A stretch of 64,000 nucleotides of DNA from Rhynchopus euleeides (lineage: Eukaryota > Euglenozoa > Diplonemea > Diplonemida > Diplonemidae): assembly GCA_963210315.1 (NCBI GenBank), contig OY723293.1:1798001-1862000 (forward strand), written 5' to 3'. Shown here one piece after another: positions 10,445 to 21,654 of the stretch. The position numbers and the translations under genes were made by a program. Each line of letters begins with the position of its first letter. Position 1 is the stretch's first letter. The notes beneath the pieces are model-generated. The model had not been told where the DNA came from. It was given only the letters and a program-made list of their open reading frames with translations, and did not search any database.

Positions 10445-13263
10445 CCTCGTTTCCCCCCCGGCAGATTTTGTTGTGTGTGACTTCCCTTCGCTGCTGCGGC
10501 GCACAGCCTCCCTGCTGCTGCGAAATCTTCTACTTTTCAATTTTGTTCCATGGGGGATCCAAAACCGTGATGCAAAGACAACCTATTTGCACATGGGTGC
10601 TGGGATAGCCGCACCACGTCAGGGAGAACGGCATGGGCCTCCGCGGGTGCTGCGCCACTGCGCCGCGGATGTCAGTTTAGGACACCGCATCTAGTGTCAC
10701 CCGCAAACCGAAGAGTGCAAGAGGCTCGCCGCTGACCGGTGCCGCAACCTTCCCTGATCCTACCCGCGTCAGACTTTCCCAGTGTTACACTTTTCAGGCT
10801 GTTCGTCGTTGAGCTGCGGTCGTCTCTGACGATTCCCACGACCTCCGGAATGGACGTGGGATCACCAGCACGATGCTCGCAGAACCATGAGCAAATGCAT
10901 GAGACACGGGTTAGGTTCGCATGTGCCCAGCAGCTGTTGAGTGTCGCTTACAAATTTCGTAGCCGGTAAACAAATGATGAGATGATGAGGGGGTCAGAGC
11001 GAGCAAGAAGCGGCCGTAAAGGAAATTTCATGCCAAACTGACGCCAAATCCCTAAGATCATCGGTCGATTTATTTTGCCCTTTTCAGAATAGAACCAAGC
11101 GACCTTTTACGTTTTTTTTTGGCGCAACAAAAGCAATGCCCAAAACCCTATCTTTGAATTTGTATATTCTGGCCCCGAATTATTTTCGCTGGGGACCCCT
11201 GCAAAATTTAACCAATCAAAGGCCAGCCCGAAAAACCCTCCAAGCTCCACCTCCGCAAACCCCCCCCCCCCCCTCTACCAGTCCCACCCCCCACCCACGT
11301 AGCCACCCTCAGACATGACAGTGCAATTGAGGGGATGGGTGGGGGGCTATTTGTTTGGCTCTTGCCCACCATGACTCTTCTTTACATAACATTAAGCCAT
11401 CCCGTGGTTGCCCCCCCCCCTCTTTGTCGCCCAGGCAAACAGCAATCAACCAGAGAGGGTGGGGGGTGGGGCAATACATGTGGGTGGCATGCAATTGTAT
11501 CTCCTTCCTTTCGTCGATCTACGCCAATATTATTTTGCTTTATGTTGTTTGAGAGAGGCGTGTGCTCACAGCGCGCCACAACTGTGTGGCAGGTGCAAGT
11601 ACCTCCTTTGCTTAGAGCTGCAAGGCATGGGCGCGTTCTTGCGATCCGTCCCTGAATGCCTCCACCCTTCCTCTGGCTCCTTCCTCTGGTATTTGCACAA
11701 CACGCACCATTTTCTTTTTTTATTTTCTCGAAAAGAACCAGTCAAAGAGTGGAGGATTTTCGCTCTCTAGGTCAAGGCGCTGCATTTTTGCCCGCCTTTC
11801 TTTTCTTCTTCTTGTGAAGGTGCAACCTTCTTTTCTACAGTAGGCGTCTACGAAGGCTCTCCGACCCTTGCTCTCTCTCGAACTACATGTCTCTATGTCT
11901 TCTCCTTTCGAGGCAATAGCGAGGCGTTGCGAAGAGAAATTTGCGTTGTGCTCCCACGACAAAATCCACGCACGCACTGCGCACTGGGCAAGGCGGGGAG
12001 GGGAGGGGAGTTCATCCACGAGTCTTCTCCGCCATCCTTTCTCTTTGCCCATTATTCGCCCCGCGTCTTTTTTTTCTCATATTTTACCGTTTGTTGCAAC
12101 CAAGTCGGGGGTGTGGTGTGTGGGTTTATTTCTCTGGTGTCGAGATGCTGTGCAACGCAACGGTTTCAGGCATTCATCTTCCCGCTTCCCTGACATCACC
12201 ACCGGCTGATGTTTGTAATGTGCCTGCCTCACAGTGAGAACAGAAGGTGATGTGGCGTCATCGCTGCATTGCAAAGCCAAGGAGAAGTCTCACAGTCTCA
12301 CCTGAGCATGCCCTTCCCGGAGCAACCTTCTGCCAAACGCAACAGCCGTGTCGCCAGAAGAACACGGAACAGCAACCCCTCTCGAAGAGGGACGCTGCGA
12401 ACACGGCTAATACTCGTTCAAAATATTGTTCAACATGATTCAAATGTTGCTCGGGCAGAGAGGGAAAGTTTCGACAATGGGGCTCATTTTTCGGTCCTCA
12501 GCCCGATGTCTCATGATGTTCCGTCACGAGGCCGTTCGCATTGCTCTCGGATGCTCTCCTCTCCTGCGCCAGCGCCACCACCCCACCCCCCCTCTTGTTG
12601 CGTGTTCTTTTTCTTGTGATTCTCTCCTCTTTACCCGCATCAGCGGCCTTTCCCCTTCATTTATTGGCGTACCGACTCTCCAGTGCCACTTCGATCGTCT
12701 GGCACCTTTCGTGCATCGCCCTCTCATCGCCTTCCAGTTTATTTAGGGGGTGCGCAGAACACCCAGATGCCGTTGCGCCGCTTCTCTCGGGGGCTCTCCC
12801 CTTCGGCTGCATTCGTTTTTCTTTTTGACAATGTGCTGTTTTGATTGGATGCGAGAGCTGTGTAATCGGAGGCGAAACCACGGAAACCAAGGAAGACAAT
12901 AGATTTGCGATGCGTGTGTCGTGGTTCTACATGGTTAAACAGCTCTCTTGCCGACTGCGATACGTGCAATCCCGCTCTCAGGGGCTGAGACAGACCAACC
13001 AGCAGAGCATCCTGTGGGAGTGGATCAAGGGATGCACAAGGCAGTGCCACCGTGCGGCCAGAAGAACCTGAAGTCGTGGGCCTCTCACAATGGGTGGCTG
13101 CTCGGAGCACGGGCAAGAGTCGCTCAACTCTTTCATAACCGGCAATGTGTTCCTCCCAAAAAAACAAAGTGTGCGAGCGGTGTTGCGCTCCCGGCCACCA
13201 GCACAGTATTATTTTTAACCTTTTGCATGACTCATTTTCCTCATTTTTCTTGATTCTGCACCT
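10445..13263. other. Gene-free DNA
   Basis: Contains C-rich tracts near 11265 and 11410, a CGTTCAAAATATTGTTCAAC motif at 12414 and an AGAAGAAC motif at 12352 repeated at 13060. Open frames are short and lack coding bias. No gene recognised. Confidence 0.5.
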
Positions 13264-13475
13264 TCGTTACCGGAAGCGGAGCGACGCCGTGGGGTAACGA
13301 AGGCGGTCGCACACAACCTGAAGCTTTAGGATTAGCAGCCGGACGCCACTTCACAGGGCACTCCATGACCTTGATATACAGAGTGCGCGCTCAACGGTGG
13401 TTCTGATCTGTTTTATTTTTTGCAGCTGCCGGACAGTGTTTCTGCCATAAAGCGAACCAGGTACATTTTTCCGAT
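13264..13475 (+). repeat. Dispersed repeat M, copy 2
   Basis: Carries the M landmarks GCGACG, GAAGCTTT, GGATTAGCA, GCCACTTCACAGGGC, GTGCGCTCAAC and a T-rich run ending in TTTTTGCAG before CTGCCGGACAG. The last block looks like a 3' splice site. Copies M3, M4 and M5 have a similar AG-CTGCTGG junction. Confidence 0.5.
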
Positions 13476-14367
13476 CATTTGAGGCGGCAAAACTATCAGT
13501 TGTGGTGAGCCAATCACCCGTGTGCGAACGTGCTCGCTGATGGAGCCCGTATGTTTGTTTGGTTGTGGTATCATTGATCATCAACTGCAACTATTCGTGA
13601 AGCTACCCTTCCAGCCGCAACAACGAGCGCCCGTTACCTGTTTCAGGAATCAGGCTTCCTCGGCAGCCTCGAGTTGACCTCAGAGGGTATTAGGAACCAA
13701 TCTCCGTCGAACCCCCTTCGATTGAAGGGAGTGCGACCTTACTGTAGCCCCCCCCTCTCTTTCGCCAACATCACCGCCAACCCAAGACATGATGATCTGG
13801 GGCAGGACTTCCCCCACCCCCCCCCCCCCCCCCACCTTCCTTCTGATGAAACACGTGTGGGCCCTCAACAATGTCGGGGTGATTTTGTGTTCAGGTCTGG
13901 CTTTTCCAGATTCGGTTGATTTTCATTCGGAGCAGGAGAACAAATATAGGCCAGGAAATGCGAATGGCCGCGACACCCCCCGCCACCCTCCCCGCGTGTG
14001 ATATTTTTATTGGTTGTGGACAGCAGCCGCATGTTTTGCCCCCCACCCACCCACCCACCCACCCACTCTCCTCGCGTGTGGATGCCACAAGTCCTCCCCA
14101 CCATACGACGGGGGTATTTGCTTCTCCAGAATCCCCCCCCCCCCCTCTCCGCTCCAGTGTTTTACTCTCGACAATACGACTACTCCTTGTCCCCCGCACC
14201 GATCACCCCCCCCCCCCCCCCCCCCGCTCCAATGGCTGACTGAAGATGACACAAGTGGTCCCACCCCTCAAACTACCCCACCCATCACTCCTCCCCACCA
14301 GACTGGCTGCATTGCCCCCCCCCCCCCCCCCCTCCCCCCCCCGGGGTTTTACCCCACCCCCCCCCCC
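13476..14367. other. Gene-free DNA
   Basis: Poly-C tracts, a CCCA tandem at 14040-14067 and a copy of motif Y at about 14161. No gene. Confidence 0.5.
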
Positions 14368-14369
14368 TA

Positions 14370-14578
14370 CTGGGGGGGGCTAAATAGAAGCCCCCCCCCT
14401 TGTATTCGGCGTAGGATCGAGTTTTTTTGGCTGAAATTCGGCTTCCGCCAAATACAAGCCCCCCCCCCCTTGTATTCGGCGAAAAATTTTATGGATTTCG
14501 AATTTTCAGACCCCCCCCTTCTAATAGGCCCCCCCCCCTTGTATTTGACCCCCCCCCCTTCTATTTAGCCCCCCCCAG
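14370..14578. mobile_element. Small TA-flanked element D
   Basis: This 209-bp element has perfect 21-bp inverted ends, beginning CTGGGGGGGGCTAAATAGAA, and TA on both sides (14368-14369 and 14579-14580). The interior has several poly-C blocks each followed by TTGTATT. The right TA is also the left TA of element C1. A D-like fragment may remain at 59641-59690 (CGAATACAAGGGG). Confidence 0.8.
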
Positions 14579-14580
14579 TA

Positions 14581-15727
14581 GGGGGGGTCAAATGCCACCC
14601 TTTTACGTGGACAAACACGATTTTTCAAAAAACCGGCGCAGAGGCCCCAAAGCCCCCGTAAACCCTCCAAACCCCCCCAGATCGGTCCGGAAACCCATCG
14701 AACCCCACTTTTCCACTATTCCGGGCACCTCAGGTGCCCGAATTGGGGTACCTAAATTTTGTGCCACCGTTTGGTACCGTACAGTGCCACTGTGTGGGAG
14801 GTTGGAAAAGAAAATGCCCCAACACACCACATCTGAGGGTTGCAATGCATGTTGCTTGCCAACCACGTCATCCGGTGGGTGTCAGGCGCTATGTAGGTGG
14901 CATTAGCCAGGTCTTCGATGTGTTCTGGCTTGTATATATACCTCCCTGCCACCATGCACCGGGAGGCTGCCTGTAGGTACGGAACAGTCCAGATGGTCGT
15001 GTGATTCCTGTGCAGCAGTGCTCCACAACCGGGATGTGTTGACAACGACTGTTGCAACACGAGCTGTACATTCCGGGAACACATGAAGTGCGCTGTCGTG
15101 GTACCCATTGTGCCAGAATTGGTAGTTGCTGCGGTCTACTTTGCCTGGCCCAAGAGCACTGGTACTGAACGGTGCAATATGCGTGGCGAGGTGAATACAA
15201 CGGAAGGGCGCAAAGTCAATACAGCTCTCGGATGGCGGGTGGTGGTGCCACTAGTGTGTGACGTTCACTCGAGGATACAACGCATCACAATGAATCAGCA
15301 ACCGTGGACCGAGTACAATACGCTCTCTGTGGCTGGTGTGGGGGACAAAGGCAGTGCCTGTGCCGCAGGCAGGGAGGTATATATACAAGCCAGAACACAT
15401 CGAAGACCTGGCTAATGCCACCTACATAGCGCCTGACACCCACCGGATGACGTGGTTGGCAAGCAACATGCATTGCAACCCTCAGATGTGGTGTGTTGGG
15501 GCATTTTCTTTTCCAACCTCCCACACAGTGGCACTGTACGGTACCAAACGGTGGCACAAAATTTAGGTACCCCAATTCGGGCACCTGAGGTGCCCGGAAT
15601 GGTGGAAAAGTGGGGTTCGATGGGTTTCCGGACCGATCTGGGGGGGTTTGGAGGGTTTACGGGGGCTTTGGGGCCTCTGCGCCGGTTTTTTGAAAAATCG
15701 TGTTTGTCACCCCCATTTGACCCCCCC
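14581..15727 (+). mobile_element. Long-TIR element C, copy 1
   Basis: This 1147-bp element begins and ends with inverted GGGGGGGTCAAATG and is flanked by TA (14579-14580 and 15728-15729). The inverted arms are about 360-370 bp (14581-14950 and 15368-15727) around a unique 417-bp core. The core has a 111-codon frame at 15083-15415, also open in the second copy, but no family is recognised. The second copy, at 56920-58067, is inverted. TA insertion suggests a Tc1/mariner-like transposase acting in trans (inference). Confidence 0.85.
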
Positions 15728-15729
15728 TA

Positions 15730-17032
15730 CCCCCCCCCCCCCCCCTTTCCCCGAGAAAGGTGAAAAATCGTTCATATCGTCCAGCTGATGTCCCTCCTTC
15801 CCCTTTCCCCCCCCCGCTTACAACCGTTGGCAAGGGTTGTGGATATTTTTTCTTTCTCCCCCCCCCCCCTTCAAAGTGAGGGGGGGGATTGTTTTTAACA
15901 ACAAATCAAACAGCAACAAAGAGCGACATCGACAGCAATTGGCAGCAGGCGATAGATTCGGGGGGCGGCTCAGCCGCATTATTTTGTTAGCAAACGCCTG
16001 TTCTTCTTCTTCTATTTCTTCCTCCTCTTCTTCCTCTTCTTTTGTTTGTTTCTGGGCCCCCCTCCCTTCCCCCCTCCCCCTTCCCGACAGGATGCGGACG
16101 CAAGCTGTGCAGACCGGCTTGATGCCTGTCTCCACCTCACACAGTGTGAGGGTCTCGCACGACGGACCTCGGACAAGCGATTCAAACGTTTCCCGATACG
16201 ACGGAACCAAACCATGACCTGGTGACGAAGGCTTGTTCGTGAGTGGTGGAGTATGGCCGGCTGTGTTTTGCCTGCAACTTATCCCGCAGTTTCCCTGTTG
16301 CCGTGACAGGGGGTGGTGGTGGGGGGTGGGGTAGGGAATTCCGAAAAAATATCCCAAAAGGCCCGAACTTTAGGCACTCTCCACACAAGCAAAATAAGAA
16401 ATATGTTGTGTGGATACTCGACCCATGTTCCAGGCATGGTTCCAAGAACACAAAGGCAAAACGGGAGAGAGCGTTTTGCAACCTGAAAGTGGAAAAAAAA
16501 TCGCCTTGAAGGCTCAAGTGGGTCTCAAACCCACACCTGCTGTACGTTGTCTTCAATTCATTAGCTAAAACGTGAACAAAGACTCTTTGTTAAAGAGTGA
16601 ATGCCTGGTTGAGCGCGAAAAGGGGCGGGGCCCTGGGTCCAGTCCCCTTCTCCGAGCTTCCCCCCAGCGCATTCCGAATCGGAGAACGCCTTTCTGATGG
16701 GAACGTCAATGATTTTTTTCTTGCCATCCAGCACTACGGAACCTGTCTTTCCTTTCTTCCAAAACAAGGGGCTTGCCAGGATGGAACGACAGCGGAAGTG
16801 CCATGGCGAATGTCAATGCACTCACACACACACACGCAACGTGCCTCAGAGCTGGTCTTCATCATCTGCGAAGGATCCAGACCGCTTCCCAGCACCCCAG
16901 GCGGGAAGCAGACGGACATAGCAGAGCCGGTTCACGCAACACTTGCGCAGGCATCTGTTCTGTGTAGTCCGTGCGATCACCGAGAGAGACAATAACTTCT
17001 TTCTTGCCGATTGTTCTTTTTGTTTTTTACTA
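15730..17032. other. Gene-free DNA
   Basis: Poly-C tracts and a TTC-rich tract at 16000-16045. At 16508-16575 the minus strand has a GGGTTTGAGACCC B-box-like sequence with a weak A box, but no tRNA acceptor stem. No gene. Confidence 0.45.
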
Positions 17033-17245
17033 GTTACGAGCGACGAAGCGTAGCGAAGTCGCGAAGTAACGAAGGAAATCGTACGACTGGAGCTTTGGAT
17101 TAGCACCTCATGCCACTTCACAGGGCCTCTACACAGCCTTGAGACAGCAAGTGTGCGCTCAACAAAAAGTAGTCCGGAACTGTTCTCCCACAGTTGCTGG
17201 ACAGGGTGTCTACAATAAAGGCGAAAGGAGTACGATTTCCGCCAC
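17033..17245 (+). repeat. Dispersed repeat M, copy 3
   Basis: The clearest M copy. In order: GCGACGAAGCG, ATCGTACGACTGGAGCTTT, GGATTAGCACC, GCCACTTCACAGGGC, ACAGCCTTGAGAC, GTGCGCTCAAC, CACAGTTGCTGGACAGGG and GGAGTACGATTT. No frame is conserved among copies. Confidence 0.6.
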
Positions 17246-17875
17246 CACGATCCTTTGCAAAGGGAATGCAAAAGGGGGAGAGAGAGAGAGGCGCGGGCCA
17301 TTGTTTTTTTCTTCTCCCGGAGAAAATCTCTGCAAAAGTCTAAACGAACCCCCCCTGGGTGTGACACGGTGCTGTGATTTCACGGCTATTTTTTTTTGTT
17401 CCCCGGCGTGCTCGCTGCTGCCGGGAGAGAAAAACGGATAAAACAGAAATGAAGTGACGAGGGGGTCTTTGAGGCCTCGCGCACCGAAGCTGGTTGTTAC
17501 CAAACAGGGGGGAGGGGGGGGGATGGTGTACTGATGTTACGCATGCGGCAAAAAAATCATCTTTCATATCTTTCGGGATCCCCCGGAGGGGGTCTCAAAA
17601 AATAGCTGCCGGTCCCGCCGGTACATATTGATGGGGGGGGGGGTGTTCTGAATATCTCGAAATGTTCAAACTCTGGCACCCCCCCTCCGAACGATGAATC
17701 GCTGATCTCTCTCTCTCTCACCCCATCTCTCCCGCCTGTTGCTTTCACCCGCAGGTACTCCTCTCTCATTTTCTCTCTCTCACTTCCTTCAAAAAGGGTA
17801 TAACGTCTGAAAAAATCCGTCGTGTTCTTTTTTTCTTTCTTTCTTCGGCATCGACAGTACGACAGCCGAATGTGG
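17246..17875. other. Gene-free DNA
   Basis: Low-complexity CT and G-rich runs, for example TCTCTCTC at 17707-17721. No gene. Confidence 0.5.
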
Positions 17876-17880
17876 CAGTG

Positions 17881-18775
17881 TGGGGTAATCAGGCTGGGGA
17901 AAAAAACAACAAATCACAACAAATCACATCACAACAAATCACACCCGATCACAACAGATCACAACAAATCACAAGGCAGATGTTGTGATTTGTTGTGATT
18001 TTTTGCGATTTGTTGCGGCCAGTTGTGATTTGTTGTGACTAGGTGTGACGTGGTGTGATTTGTTGTGACCAGTTGTGACGACTTGTGACCCTTTTGTGAT
18101 GAGTTGTGATGAGGTGTGATGGACCTCCCCTAACAGGGGAGGTGAAGAGGGCACGGGTCTTAGCCTGATGACACACTGCAACCTCAAGGTGACTGGCGAC
18201 ACCTCTCCCACAGTCTGCGGCGACTCTGCCGTGGCGACAAGGCTTCCTGTCATGGGAGATCGCTGCGTGGATCAACGTGGCACTACCCGTGTGCTCGGCA
18301 GGTTGTTTCGGCACCTGTTTTCTCCGTGTCATGCTTTTCGTGAGCGTGTCAGGGATGTTGGCACACGCTGGGGAGGGTTCACATGATGACATAACATATA
18401 TCAGAAGCACACACCCACGTGGCGCTGTCCTTGGCAGGACTTTGAAAGTGCCGCCTTGATATCCTTGTTGGATAGAACCCTCATATCACACCCTCAATCA
18501 GCTGACGATCTGTTGTGATCTGTTGTGATCGCGATCCAAAATTTTAAATTTTTGAAATTTTGGATCGCGATCACAACAGATCACACCTCATCACAACTCA
18601 TCACAACTCATCACAAAAGGGTCACAAGTCGTCACAACTGGTCGCAACAAATCACAACTGGCCACAACAAATCGCAACAAATCACAACAAATCACAACAT
18701 TTGGCGTTGTGATTTGTTGTGATCGGGTGTGATTCGTTGTGATTTGTTGTTTTTTCCCCCAGCCTGATTACCCCA
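17881..18775 (+). mobile_element. Foldback element B, copy 1
   Basis: 895 bp with inverted ends TGGGGTAATCAGGCTGGGG and a 5-bp duplication CAGTG (17876-17880 and 18776-18780). Apart from a 386-bp insert, the whole element is one palindrome: arms of about 250 bp made of TTGTGATTTG-like 10-mers meet at a GATCGCGATCCAAAATTT dyad near 18540-18560. It has no coding capacity. Copy 2 is at 21655-22483. The TGGGGT start resembles element R. Confidence 0.85.
18121..18506. other. Insert inside B1
   Basis: 386 bp absent from B2. Flanked by GAT on both sides (18118-18120 and 18507-18509), consistent with a 3-bp duplication or chance. It begins with a short hairpin (CCTCCCC, TAACA, GGGGAGG). No TIR and no gene seen. 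Confidence 0.55.
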
Positions 18776-18780
18776 CAGTG

Positions 18781-19467
18781 TCATGAACAAAAAAAAATAA
18801 GGAAATGCGGCTTCTTGCCGAACTGCAAAACACATGCATCTCCGGTTTGTTACTCCAATGCACAGGCAACACAACTGGGGGGGTCTCCGTTTGTCGTTAC
18901 TCTTCGCCAGTTTTTCCGCCAATTCAACAGGAAAATGCGCCAAAATGCACGGACAACCACCCCATGGCGGAGACCCCAACAGAATAATGGATAAAATCCC
19001 CATCCCAATTCAGTTCATTCTTCCGGGACGTGGGCGATAGAGAAGCTTAACCCCCATGCGCTATTCTTCCTCTATGTATTGTTGGTTGTGAGCAACAGAT
19101 GTGGGGCGGTGTTGTCATTCCTCTGCAGTTCAGGAAGTGCCTTTCGTGCTGAGGCGGCCTGCAAACTGCGGGTGGAACCGTGTTGCAACCAGCGGTGCAT
19201 AGGGGCAAAAGAGATGGTGACGGGCATGCAGCAGCGAGGGTCCAGGTGGGCATGTACAGCTCAAGGTTGTATAGAGACCATCTGAACCCCCTTTGATGCA
19301 CGCTCAATACACGCCTGCATGGGGCACATACCCCTCTACTCCCCACTCCCATATTTATTGTCTCTTTGTTTTTCCCCTAAGTTTCCTGCGATTCGTAGTG
19401 CGCCCTGTCCAAGCAGAAAAAACAACCCAAATTCAACGATAATTCAACCTCAAGATTGAAGGAGGAG
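18781..19467. other. Gene-free DNA
   Basis: No gene, repeat or homopolymer array stands out. Confidence 0.45.
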
Positions 19468-19469
19468 TA

Positions 19470-19798
19470 CCGTATACGTAAATATTATGGAACGTAAATA
19501 TTATGGAACGGGCCCATTTTTGGCCGGTCCGTTCCATAATATTTACAGGGCCAGTTGGGGACTCGGTGGTGAGGACGGCTTGCGTCAGGAATCGCGCGAA
19601 AAGTGCACGAGTAGGTCCCGTCAGGGACTCTGTATGCCGTCCGATCACCTGGTCCAAGTCCCCGAGTCGCAGAAAGCCCTGTAAATATTATGGAACGAAA
19701 AAAATCTGGAACGCCAACCCACCAGCGTTCCAAAATATTTACGTTCCATAATATTTACGTTCCATAATATTTACGTTCCAAAATATTTACGTATACGG
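19470..19798 (-). mobile_element. MITE-like element A, copy 2
   Basis: 329 bp, the same length as copy 1 at 833-1161 and in reverse orientation, with TA flanks at 19468-19469 and 19799-19800. The core is almost identical to copy 1, suggesting recent activity. Differences concentrate in the GTAAATATTNTGG arm units (A or T at N). Confidence 0.8.
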
Positions 19799-19800
19799 TA

Positions 19801-21369
19801 TATAAAATACAGTGTCTTTCTCGGGGAAGCTCCACCACAGGCAAGGAATAGGGCAGGGAAACGTGGGGGGAAATGATCGCACCGTTTTGGTTTGTTTCCA
19901 CAAAGCAGATGCCAAAAAAGAGCAGCCGCCGCTCGGCGCTGGCTTTTAGTTCATCGGCCCAACAAGCCATGGTGTCACCTTTCCAGAGGCCTCCCTGTCC
20001 CATGCCGTTGTTCTTTGAAGAAGCTATACCAACTCTGAAAATAACCACGTCGTTTGGATTGAATGGAAAAAGTAATAATGCACCGTGGGCGCCAGGCTCC
20101 TCGTGTGAGAAAAATCGTTCAAAATTGTTCACAGGGGACCGTGGTATCGTGTAATGTGGTGTAGATGAACAAAATTCGTCATAGAACTCCGGGGGTCTCC
20201 CGTGTATTTCGGATTTTCTGCGTGGTTCTCTCTCCTATTATTGTCTCCCTGTTCAGGGTGCACAGGTTGCAGTCGCAGGAACAGATAAAAAGCACAAAGC
20301 AAAAAGGAAAACCTAACATCGGGCATCCGCGCAGCAGCCTAGCTCGCGCAGTGCTTGAGGGTGTCCCTCGGATGCCAACCCAAACAAAATACAGATTATT
20401 TTTTATGCACTGAACTCCATGAGCTTGGAGATTAGTTCAAACCGTTCAACACACACTGGACTATTCTTCAAGCACATCACAGGGAAGGGGGTGGTGCTGT
20501 GGGCGGCGCCTGAACCAAAGGCCACACCACCACCACCCCCAAATCACCCACCGCCCCGCCCCCCCCCTCCTCATTTTTCCTTCAGGATAAAGCGACAGAG
20601 TGTTGTCGTATGCAATGTGACGCGTTATGTCTTTTATTTCAACGTCTCTTTTTCTTTGCTGTAACCTGCCAGTCCGCCGGTCATAAAAAAAAGACACTTC
20701 TGGGCCTTTGCGATCCGTGCCAGCACTGTGGCCACAACACACCTGTTGGTGCGAGAGGGGGTGTGCCGCTCATTACTGCACTGTAGAGTGAAGGTTCCTG
20801 CTAAAAATAAATAATTTTACCAGTGTGGTGTGGGTGGTCAGGCGGGGGAGGGGCGGAGGGGGGGAGGGGTCGAGTGCGGGTGGCCATTGCATTCATTTTT
20901 TTTTGCTTCCCCATCCGAACACCGACACCCCCCGCTACCGCCGCCGCCGCCGCCGCCAAAAGGAAATAAACAAAACTGCCGCCCGTATTTTTTTGTCTGT
21001 TTGTTGATTCGTCGGTTTGTTTTTCCCATGACCGCCCCCCCCATTCTCCAAATCCCTCGTTTGTTCTCCTTCCTCCCCGTGCCCCGCCACACTGGTTGCC
21101 CAGGGATATGCCGTATTATTTTTTTTGATGCGGCAGCCAGGCACCTGATTTCCTTGCGGAGAATGATGTTGGCTGCGCATGTGTTCAACTCATGTACTCC
21201 GTACATGTCGCGAACCAGCGAACGAAAAAAAAAACTGATTTCCGACAAGTTCGTCAACATAAAAATATCACAGAAGCAATAGTAGGTAGCAGAACGAGTC
21301 CGCTGAAACTCTTCTTTCTTTGTGGCTTCCGTACGAGGTATTGGAGGCGGTTCGTTTGATCACTTGGGG
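19801..21369. other. Gene-free DNA
   Basis: A CCG microsatellite at about 20937-20957 and GTTCAAA-type motifs at 20117-20132 and 20435. Open frames lack coding bias. No gene. Confidence 0.45.
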
Positions 21370-21590
21370 AGTCGTTCCGCGGCGAAGCGTTCTTGCGCAA
21401 AAAAGTCGTGAATCAACGGATCTCCAGTCGAGTATCAACATCCCGTGCCACTTTCAACAACAGCCTTGAGACACAAAGCGCAATAAAAGTGAAACGAGAA
21501 AACAGTCCCGGTTGCTGTTATATGCAGTTGAAGGGCCACGGTACCCCTCTGCTGTACGGGTCGTAAGGAGTGTACGATCTTACAGAAGGC
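21370..21590 (+). repeat. Dispersed repeat M, copy 4
   Basis: Shares GGCGAAGCG, GTGCCACTTTCAACA, ACAGCCTTGAGACACAAAG and GGAGTGTACGATCTTACAG with the other M copies. Degenerate; no gene. Confidence 0.45.
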
Positions 21591-21654
21591 TGCAGGAAAG
21601 AATTGCCGCATCCTCAACCTACGCCCTATAGCGCTGTGGTATTTTTAGAAGTGT

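Noticed and set aside
16508..16575. tRNA-like sequence on the minus strand
   Set aside because: A GGGTTTGAGACCC B box and weak A box are present, but no acceptor stem or anticodon arm can be formed.
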